Assembly (NCBI GenBank): GCA_029990205.1
Contig: JAPEKQ010000012.1
Coordinates: 1 to 64,000 of the forward strand
Direction: 5' to 3'
Origin: a bacterium
GTDB lineage: Bacteria > Joyebacterota > Joyebacteria > Joyebacterales > Joyebacteraceae
Length of the DNA stretch: 64,000 bases
The notes below the pieces were generated by a model, which was not told the DNA's origin, did no database searches, and was given only the letters and a program-made list of their open reading frames with translations. A program made the position numbers and the translations under genes. Shown here in pieces: positions 45,278-51,864 of the stretch. Each line of letters starts with the position of its first letter. Position 1 is the first letter of the stretch.

Positions 45278-46513
45278 CTAGAAGCCAATACTGATCTTGC
45301 CGAGTATGGCACCTGTCTTCGCGCCCGTGGCGGCCGGAACATTGCCGGGTCCGCCGCCAAGTGTCTCGTTGGCAAGGATGGCGAATCCCATCGCCTCCTT
45401 GGCGTCGGGATCGATGCCGATCTCCGCCAGACTCCGCACGGGCACCGGCGTGAAGAGTTCGGCGAGCATCGTCATCATCGCGTGATTCTTCACACCTCCC
45501 CCGCTGACGACCATCTCCGTCAGGTCCGGCGTTCGTGGCAGAAACCGCACGGCGTTGCGGATCGACCGGGCCGTGATCGCGACCGCTGTCGCCTGGAGGC
45601 TGTCGATGTCGCTGTCGGTGAGTGTATCGCCGCCGCTGAACCACTCGCGCCCCTTCTCACCGTGGACGAGTTCTGCGAGCTCTCGCGCCGCGTCACGGCC
45701 GAAGAGCTCCTTCCCCGTTGATTTTGGCGGCTGCGCCGCGAAGTACTGCTTCACGAGGAAGTGTGTCACGGCGTCCTCGTGCGCGGTGCCGCGTGCGGCA
45801 CCGGCTCCATCGGCATCGTACGCCTCACGGCCGTGCGATGCGCGCCTCGCGATCTCATCGCAGAGCGCATTGCCGGGGCCGGTATCGAATGCGCGGACCC
45901 CGGCGAGGTCCTCCACCAGCCAGGTCACGTTCGCAATGCCACCGATGTTGAGCATGAGTCTCGCCGCACCGGGCTTCCGGAAGAGAAGCCAATCGACGAG
46001 CGGGATGAGCGGGGCGCCTGAGCCGCCGGCCGCCACATCCGCGGTCCGGAAGTCGGAGATAGTCACCACGCCGGTCTGCCGGGCGATGACGTCGCCCTCG
46101 CCGATCTGGAGCGTCGCGCCTCTACGATCACCCTCGGGCGGCTCGTGATAGATGGTCTGGCCGTGCGAGCCGATGAGGTGTACGTCGGTCGGGCGCTTCC
46201 CGGACTTCCTGAGCAGCGTCAGCGCAGCGGCTGCGAACGCCTCGCCGACATCGAAGTTGAGGCGCGCGAGCTCCGCGATGCCGGCATGCGCCGCGTGTCC
46301 GAGCCGCTCGGCAAGGGTGGGTTCGTACCGGACACAGGTGAAATCCACGAGCTCGGCCTCGAGCCAGTGCCCCCACCCGTGACACTTCACAAGCGCGGCA
46401 TCGATCCCGTCGGCCGATGTGCCCGACATGAGTCCGACCACGAGCCGCTCGTCACGTGTCGCGAGACCCGTGAGCTTCCTGACGAGACGTCCGGCGGAAC
46501 TCGGCTTTGCCAT
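45278..46513 (-). CDS. anmK: Anhydro-N-acetylmuramic acid kinase
   Basis: A 411-residue enzyme that cleaves and phosphorylates 1,6-anhydroMurNAc to MurNAc-6-phosphate. The family start GLMSGTSADGIDAALV is followed by HLIGSHGQTIYHEPPEG, TLQIGEGDVIARQTGV, APLIPLVDWLLF, LNIGGIANVTWL, FDTGPGNALCDEIA and VSGGGVKN. All are AnmK signatures. Its product is the substrate of MurQ, encoded two genes upstream. GGAGGTCCC precedes ATG 46513. The C-terminal Gly/Ala stretch is ordinary for the family. Confidence 0.93.
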   Translation of the reverse strand: MAKPSSAGRLVRKLTGLATRDERLVVGLMSGTSADGIDAALVKCHGWGHWLEAELVDFTCVRYEPTLAERLGHAAHAGIAELARLNFDVGEAFAAAALTLLRKSGKRPTDVHLIGSHGQTIYHEPPEGDRRGATLQIGEGDVIARQTGVVTISDFRTADVAAGGSGAPLIPLVDWLLFRKPGAARLMLNIGGIANVTWLVEDLAGVRAFDTGPGNALCDEIARRASHGREAYDADGAGAARGTAHEDAVTHFLVKQYFAAQPPKSTGKELFGRDAARELAELVHGEKGREWFSGGDTLTDSDIDSLQATAVAITARSIRNAVRFLPRTPDLTEMVVSGGGVKNHAMMTMLAELFTPVPVRSLAEIGIDPDAKEAMGFAILANETLGGGPGNVPAATGAKTGAILGKISIGF

Positions 46514-46561
46514 GGGACCTCCGTGGACAGCGCGGGCCGTCCTGCACCGCGCCTGTCAGCT

Positions 46562-47512
46562 CTAGGTGCTTCTCGGAATCGGGTGCGAGAGGAACGTCCT
46601 GAGGACACCATCCTCAAACGCAGCCCAGCTCATCGCCTGGGTCGAGTACCCGATGGCCACGTCGCCCGTGGCATCGATCCCGATCAGCCCGAACTCGAAC
46701 GATTCGTCGCACGCCGTCCGCATGACACGCGCCATCGCCCCGGCAGCACCGACATCGGCGAATGCCTCGACGAGGGCTCGTCCCATCCCGTGGCGGATGA
46801 CGGGTTCGCCGTGACCGGTCGCGGACACACCGCCGCGACAATCGCAGTACGTTCCGGCTCCGATGACGCCGGTGTCGCCGACGCGACCCGGAAGCTTGAG
46901 CATCATCCCGCCGGTCGACGAGGCGGCCGCGATCCGCCCACTCTCGTCCCGAACGACGATACCAACGGTGCCACTCTCGGGATCCCGTTCGCCATCCCAG
47001 TCAGGATCGTTCCGGAGCTCGTCGTAGAACGCGCGGAGCCGCGGCATGAAATGGATGTCCTCACCGCGCTCGAGCTTCGCGCGCGCCCTGCGGTAGCGCT
47101 CGATGCGAGCGGGACTCCTCTGGTCGCGCTCGACAAGCCCTGCGTGCCGCGCGAATGCGTCGGCGCCGCAGCCGACCAGGAGTACATGGTCGGTTCGCTC
47201 CATCACGTATCGCGCCGCAAGGATGGGATTGGCGAACCCATGAAGCGCCGCAACCGAGCCGCACGACATGTCGTCGAGCATGATCGCCGCGTCGTTCTCG
47301 ACTTCGCCGTTGAGGTTGAGCGAGGAACCGTACCCGGCGTTGAGGACGGGCGCGTTCTCCATGAGGACGGTCGCCTCGACGGCCGCGTCGCAGGCGCTGC
47401 CGCCGGATGCGAGGACACGCGCGGCCGCTTCGCACGCCTGGGCGAGCGCCTTCTCGTGTTCGGCCCCCGGACTGTACGTCCCGGCGCCTCCATGAACGAT
47501 GATCGAGGTCAC
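46562..47512 (-). CDS. Isoaspartyl peptidase/L-asparaginase (Ntn hydrolase)
   Basis: A 316-residue plant-type asparaginase (T2 family). VHGGAGTYSP opens the chain. The autoprocessing site ESGTVGIVVRD makes Thr182 the nucleophile after self-cleavage. AAASSTGGMMLKLPGRVGDT and GVIGAGTYCD complete the active-site region. It cleaves beta-aspartyl peptides, which would help recycle damaged peptides or peptidoglycan-derived dipeptides. The start is GTG 47512, because VTSIIVHGGAG is the family N-terminus; the ribosome site is weak. It sits between murQ (28 bases upstream) and anmK (48 bases downstream). Confidence 0.9.
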   Translation of the reverse strand: MTSIIVHGGAGTYSPGAEHEKALAQACEAAARVLASGGSACDAAVEATVLMENAPVLNAGYGSSLNLNGEVENDAAIMLDDMSCGSVAALHGFANPILAARYVMERTDHVLLVGCGADAFARHAGLVERDQRSPARIERYRRARAKLERGEDIHFMPRLRAFYDELRNDPDWDGERDPESGTVGIVVRDESGRIAAASSTGGMMLKLPGRVGDTGVIGAGTYCDCRGGVSATGHGEPVIRHGMGRALVEAFADVGAAGAMARVMRTACDESFEFGLIGIDATGDVAIGYSTQAMSWAAFEDGVLRTFLSHPIPRST

Positions 47513-47540
47513 GGTGCCGCGCGCTCCGTGGATGGTGGGA

Positions 47541-48485
47541 TTAGCTGCTCGAATCGACCCCGGCCGCCGCCAGCGCCTCGCGGACGCGTCCGCCGCTCTC
47601 CTCGAGCAACCGCTCCGCGTCGGCTCGGTCCCGGCCCGTCCTCGCCATGACGATGGCGAGCTTGACGTGGCCGCCGGCCCTCTCCATGGTCTCCGCAGCC
47701 TCATTGTACGACAGTCCGGCGGTCTCTACGAGGATTCTGCAGGAGCGGTCGCGGAGCTTGTCACAGGTGGCATTGAGGTCGACCATCAGGTTGCCGAAGG
47801 TCTTCCCGAGAAGCACCCAGGCCGAGGTTGTGATGGTATTGAGCACGAGCTTCGTGGCGGTGCCCGCCTTCATCCGGGTCGAACCGGTGACGACCTCGGG
47901 ACCCGTGAGCGGGTTGATGACGATGTCCACATCGACCGCACCGTCGGGAACCGGGCTGCACGAGAGGAAGATCGTCGCGGCCCCATCCTCCCGGGCAGCG
48001 ATGAGCGCCCCGTGCACGTACGGGGTCACGCCGCTCGTCGCGATGCCGAGCACGACGTCCGCCTCGGTCACACCGAGCTCGCGGAGATCCGCTGCACCGC
48101 CCGACTCCTCGTCCTCCGCCCCCTCCTTCGCCCGCACGAGCGCGCCGTACCCACCCGCGATGATGCCGCGGATGACGTCCGGGTCGCTCCCGAAGGTCGG
48201 GGGACACTCGGCGGCGTCGAGCACGCCGAGCCGGCCGCTGGTACCGGCACCCACGTAGATGAGCCGACCACCTCTTCCGAGGCGGTCGGCCACGAGCTCA
48301 ACGGCGGCGGCGATCGTCTCGCGTTCACGAGCGACCGCCGCGGCTACCGTGGAGTCTTCCGAATTGATGAGATCAACGAGCTCGAGGGAAGTCAGTCGGT
48401 CGAGCTCAGCTGAGTTCGGGTTCCGCTGCTCCGTGAGAAGCGACCCCATGTCACTCATGTCACGCTCAGGCCGCTTCCAGCCCAC
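47541..48485 (-). CDS. murQ: N-acetylmuramic acid 6-phosphate etherase
   Basis: A 314-residue SIS-domain enzyme that cleaves the lactyl ether of MurNAc-6-P to give GlcNAc-6-P and D-lactate. The N-terminal LLTEQRNPNSAELDRL is diagnostic. The SIS domain has LIYVGAGTSGRLGVLDAAEC, VLGIATSGVTPYVHGAL and GSTRMKAGTATKLVLNTITT. The C-terminal helical part (AGGHVKLAIVMARTGRDRAD) is complete. The start is GTG 48485 with a perfect AGGAGG 5 bases upstream; it overlaps the last base of the membrane-protein stop TAG. Together with anmK and NagZ-like it forms a full muropeptide sugar recycling route. Confidence 0.94.
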   Translation of the reverse strand: MGWKRPERDMSDMGSLLTEQRNPNSAELDRLTSLELVDLINSEDSTVAAAVARERETIAAAVELVADRLGRGGRLIYVGAGTSGRLGVLDAAECPPTFGSDPDVIRGIIAGGYGALVRAKEGAEDEESGGAADLRELGVTEADVVLGIATSGVTPYVHGALIAAREDGAATIFLSCSPVPDGAVDVDIVINPLTGPEVVTGSTRMKAGTATKLVLNTITTSAWVLLGKTFGNLMVDLNATCDKLRDRSCRILVETAGLSYNEAAETMERAGGHVKLAIVMARTGRDRADAERLLEESGGRVREALAAAGVDSSS

Positions 48486-49390
48486 TAGACCTCCTGTGCG
48501 ATGGCCTCCGGCTGCTGATGGAGGCTGTCGTAGTGATCACGAATGCGAATGTACGCGAGCGTCCAGAGCGAGTAGTCGTACGTGCCAAGCGCGCCCGAAA
48601 TGATGATAACAAGCGCGATGCCGATGGGGATACCCACAACGAGCGCCGCGAAGACATTCAGCATACCGAGAAGGATGAACGGGACGGCCACGAGCAGCAG
48701 CCCGAAGATGATGCAGAACATGAACACGAGCCCGGACACGAGCGAGACGAGCCAGACCACCATCGAGTTCCAGAAGTACTGCTTCGTGAGCGCCCAGCCG
48801 AGGCTGAGGCTCTCGAAGATGCCTTGATTGCGCAGCACCGCCTCGCGCTCCGCGTACGTCACTGTGAAGGCCAGGAGGAACGCGAACGCGAGGAACGGGA
48901 TGAACAGGAGCGCGGCGATCGCAATGGCGATGACGGCCCCGGCTTCGCCCGCGAGGAGCGGGAGCAGAATCGGAACGAGGAAGACGAAGCCACCGACGAA
49001 GAACGCGATCAGGCCGATGATCGCGATGCCGAGCATCTTGAGGAAGTTCTTGTAGCCAATCTCCCAGGCTCGGCCGAAGGTGATGTCGTGCTCTCGATCG
49101 GCGTGCGCGATGCTGCCGATCAGAGCGCCCTTGGAGAGCAGGCCCATCACGAAGAAGACGAACCACATGATGACCATGCCCATGACGATCATCGCAACGA
49201 GTTCGACATGCGTCGCGAGCCACTCGCGTGCCTGCGGTCCGGCATGCTCGCCCCAGGAGCTTGAGTTGCCCGAGCTCCCGCTGGTACCGGCCGCGAAGAA
49301 TCCGAAGAACCACAGGAACTTGTACTTCCAGAGGATGTGGAACGACCGGGTCACGAGCCCCCAGTAGTCGATCGACAGCGACGCATTCAT
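48485..49390 (-). CDS. Multi-spanning membrane protein (unknown family)
   Basis: A 301-residue protein with about six hydrophobic segments (FLWFFGFFAAGT, VAMIVMGMVIMWFVFFVMGL, MLGIAIIGLIAFFVGGFVFL, AIAIAALLFIPFLAFAFLLA, VSGLVFMFCIIFGLLLVAVP). It has a cytoplasmic region with HADREHDITFGRAWEIGYKN. The arrangement is like the DUF975 or DUF7544-type glycerophosphoryl-diester-phosphodiesterase membrane-domain proteins; I cannot name a function. It is first in the presumed murQ-to-LytTR run and its stop is shared with the murQ start. ATG 49390 has AAGGGAG upstream. A weak promoter-like TTGATT...TGTAGG lies about 140 bases upstream. Confidence 0.75.
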   Translation of the reverse strand: MNASLSIDYWGLVTRSFHILWKYKFLWFFGFFAAGTSGSSGNSSSWGEHAGPQAREWLATHVELVAMIVMGMVIMWFVFFVMGLLSKGALIGSIAHADREHDITFGRAWEIGYKNFLKMLGIAIIGLIAFFVGGFVFLVPILLPLLAGEAGAVIAIAIAALLFIPFLAFAFLLAFTVTYAEREAVLRNQGIFESLSLGWALTKQYFWNSMVVWLVSLVSGLVFMFCIIFGLLLVAVPFILLGMLNVFAALVVGIPIGIALVIIISGALGTYDYSLWTLAYIRIRDHYDSLHQQPEAIAQEV

Positions 49391-49668
49391 GACGCACTCC
49401 CTTTCGCATCCCGCTGATGCGGGCGGACTGCCTCCGGCGACCCTGTCGGGTCACCCCCCGCGCGGCACCGGACCCGCTGTGCATCTCCTCGCGACGGTCC
49501 GGCCGGCGCTCCGACTCACTCTGAGCCTACAGGATGCGTCCGTCCTGTGGAATCAACGCCCCGCGAGTGGCCGATTCCTCAATGTGAGGCGTCCTCACGC
49601 GGGGGTGAAACGCAACATCTGCAGCGTGTGCAACGGTGCCCGCATCGCCGAACCCCGCGGATCCCGGA

Positions 49669-50739
49669 CTATGCTCCACTGCCGTGGACGAGCCAGAGCG
49701 CAATGAGATAGATGGGAAGGAGCGTGAGCGCCAGCACCCGCGCGCGCACCTTGCTCTCGCGGAACCAGCCGACCCTGAGGCCCGCGAGAACGGACAGCGT
49801 CAGGATGATGGCCGCACCGACGTTCACGAGGTTCCCGCCGGCGAGGTCGAACCATGCGGTCCTCGCGCCGGACGTCAGAAGCAGCGGTGCTCCGACCGCG
49901 AAGACGAGGATGTTGATGCTGTTGCTCCCGAGGAGCGTTCCGATCGCCATGTCGGGCGATCGCGCGCTCCGAACGGCCGCGGTGGCCACCGTCACCTCCG
50001 GCAGCGAGGTCGCGATGGCGACGAGGAGCGTTCCGACGAACGTGTGACCAAGCACCAGCCCTTCACCGAACTGGTGCTCTGCGATGGCGGCTGCACTCCT
50101 CGAGATCAGGACACCGGCGGCGATAACGAGCAGCGAGAGCACGGCGAAGCTGACGGCCGCGGCGGCAACACCCGGCTGCTCCGCTCCGCCTGCAGGGGAC
50201 GCGGCGTCCGCGACGGGGATGCGGCCCGCGGGGACATCATCTGCTGCTCCGGCGTCCTCCGATTTCTTCCTCCGGTTCACGATCGAGTCGACGACGAACA
50301 GCATGACGACGGGCAGACTGAAGAGCGCCGCGGCGGCCAGTGGAGACGCCACACGGGAGCCGTAGGCAACGCCGGCCCCGACCACGGCCGTCATAGCGAG
50401 CAGAAGGAGGCAGGTCCTCGAGAACCGGCTTCCATCGGTCCGCGCGAGCAGCCCTCCCCCGACAAGCGCGAACTCGAGCGCGGCGATAGCAGTGATGTTG
50501 AAGTTGTTGCTCCCGAGGATGTTCCCGAGCGCGAGATCGGGGGCGTGCTCGACGAGCATCGCCGAGAGCGTGACGGAGAGCTCCGGGAGCGACGTGATGA
50601 TTGCGAGCACGAAGAGCCCGACGGCGGTCGCCGAGATGCCGAGCCGGTCGGCAAGAACCTTCCCGTGCACGGGCAACCTGCCCCCGCTGAGGAAGATGAC
50701 CCCTGTCGCTACGAAGAAGAGTATGAACTGAAGTGCCAC
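49669..50739 (-). CDS. Ca2+/Na+ (CaCA family) antiporter, YrbG-like
   Basis: A 356-residue transporter with two inverted Na_Ca_ex repeats. The alpha-1 motif is IITSLPELSVTLSA with LALGNILGSNNFNI. The alpha-2 motif is IATSLPEVTVATAA with MAIGTLLGSNSINI. About ten helices are visible, separated by a polar 45-residue cytoplasmic loop (RRKKSEDAGAADDV). It should exchange Ca2+ or K+ for Na+/H+. The start is GTG 50739 with GGGGG upstream; the family N-terminus begins close to the first helix. It is transcribed from its own good promoter (50816-50844). Confidence 0.88.
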   Translation of the reverse strand: MALQFILFFVATGVIFLSGGRLPVHGKVLADRLGISATAVGLFVLAIITSLPELSVTLSAMLVEHAPDLALGNILGSNNFNITAIAALEFALVGGGLLARTDGSRFSRTCLLLLAMTAVVGAGVAYGSRVASPLAAAALFSLPVVMLFVVDSIVNRRKKSEDAGAADDVPAGRIPVADAASPAGGAEQPGVAAAAVSFAVLSLLVIAAGVLISRSAAAIAEHQFGEGLVLGHTFVGTLLVAIATSLPEVTVATAAVRSARSPDMAIGTLLGSNSINILVFAVGAPLLLTSGARTAWFDLAGGNLVNVGAAIILTLSVLAGLRVGWFRESKVRARVLALTLLPIYLIALWLVHGSGA

Positions 50740-50815
50740 GCGGCCCCCAATACAAGCGTTCGCCTCCGCCGCAGGGCGGGATCCGACCCACACGGCGGCA
50801 TTCGGCTCTCACGGC

Positions 50816-50844
50816 AGTATAGGAACCCCCCACGCAGGGGTCAA
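50816..50844 (-). promoter_or_regulatory. Candidate sigma-70-type promoter for the antiporter gene
   Basis: Minus strand TTGACC (50839-50844), 17-base spacer, TATACT (50816-50821). It abuts the upstream terminator at 50851-50879, a compact terminator-promoter junction. Confidence 0.7.
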
Positions 50845-50850
50845 TTGAAA

Positions 50851-50879
50851 GGCGCCGGGCCCGCCAGAGCCCGACGCCC
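50851..50879 (-). terminator. Rho-independent terminator after the small LTD gene
   Basis: GGCGTCGGGC pairs with GCCCGGCGCC (10 bp, one G-U), followed by TTTCAATT on the minus strand, about 90 bases after the stop of the LTD gene. Confidence 0.75.
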
Positions 50880-50967
50880 ATCCCTCGTTGTGACTCACTG
50901 CCACACTCACAGCGGAACGCGCCTGAACTCCGCACAGACGATTCCGTGCAGCGCAGCTGGCGGCCCC

Positions 50968-51582
50968 TCACTCCCTATAGAGCGCTTTGATGCGGCCCCA
51001 GGTCCGCTCCTCGACGGGCGAGCCGACGTTCGACTCTCCGGGTGTCGGCACGAGCCCCGTCTCGGGCGGAGTGGTCGGGTTGAGACCGTCGTACAGCGCC
51101 CACTGGCTGCCCCCATCCGGCATCCGGCCGTACGAGCAGTCGTCGCGCACCACGGCGCTCCCGTACTCCACGCTCGCCGCGACCGACCCGTCAGGCCGCA
51201 CGAGCTCGATGGTGTCCCCGCTGTTATTGAGCGACAGCCCATTGCGGGTGAAGCCGTTGACGTCCTCCCAGATATACGCCTCGTTCCCGTAGACAACGAT
51301 GATGTCCCCGGAACCGAGAGTCCCTGAGAACCCGAACTTCCAGCTCGAGTCCGACACGGCATCACGGAGCCTCCACCCTGTCATGTCGACGGCCTCTCCC
51401 CCGGCGTTCATCAGCTCGATCCATTCGTCGTCGAGCGAATCGTACACGTCGTCGCCGTCCGACGGCGACCAGTCGCTCGCCGGGTCCGCCATGAACTCAT
51501 TGATAACGACATCGGCACACGCCGGAGCGGCAGCGGATGCGAAGAACACGACCGCGAGAACCAACACCCTGACAGTCCGCAC
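50968..51582 (-). CDS. Secreted lamin-tail-domain protein with C-terminal TWGRIKALYR motif
   Basis: A 204-residue exported protein. A signal peptide (VRVLVLAVVFFASAAAPACA) is followed directly by a lamin tail domain (VVINEFMADPASDWSPSDGD, WIELMNAGGEAVDMTGWRLR, DIIVVYGN, DGSVAASVEYGSAV). Bacterial LTDs are Ig-like folds found in extracellular and surface proteins, often with nucleases or hydrolases. Here LTD is the only domain. After a short linker the chain ends ERTWGRIKALYRE, nearly the same as the end of the unrelated Cys-rich protein at 27378-28094. The start is GTG 51582 with a strong AGGAGG 7 bases upstream. It is transcribed separately from the larger LTD gene, which has its own terminator. 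Confidence 0.82.
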   Translation of the reverse strand: MRTVRVLVLAVVFFASAAAPACADVVINEFMADPASDWSPSDGDDVYDSLDDEWIELMNAGGEAVDMTGWRLRDAVSDSSWKFGFSGTLGSGDIIVVYGNEAYIWEDVNGFTRNGLSLNNSGDTIELVRPDGSVAASVEYGSAVVRDDCSYGRMPDGGSQWALYDGLNPTTPPETGLVPTPGESNVGSPVEERTWGRIKALYRE

Positions 51583-51743
51583 AGTGAACCTCCTCTATAT
51601 AGATGAACCGCAGCGAGGGGTCGCAGGGGCTCGGGGAACGCTGACGCGGATGCGCCACGGGGACGCGGCGGGGCATGCCATGCGGGGTGCGGGACGCGCG
51701 CGGGATCGTGGGGATGCGGTCCGGGGTGCCAACACCATAGACA

Positions 51744-51795
51744 AAGGCCGGAGCAGGGAACGCTTTCAAGCAGAATGCGTTCCAGCCCCGGCCTT
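51744..51795 (-). terminator. Long terminator hairpin after the large LTD gene
   Basis: AAGGCCGGGGC with GGAACGC pairs with GCGTTCC and GCTCCGGCCTT around a 13-base loop, followed by TTTGTC on the minus strand, 70 bases after the stop codon. Confidence 0.8.
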
Positions 51796-51864
51796 CATGT
51801 TCTTCGTCAACCGCCCGGGTACCGGCAGCTCAGGCCGCCGGCCCCGAAGCGGAGACTGACGGTG

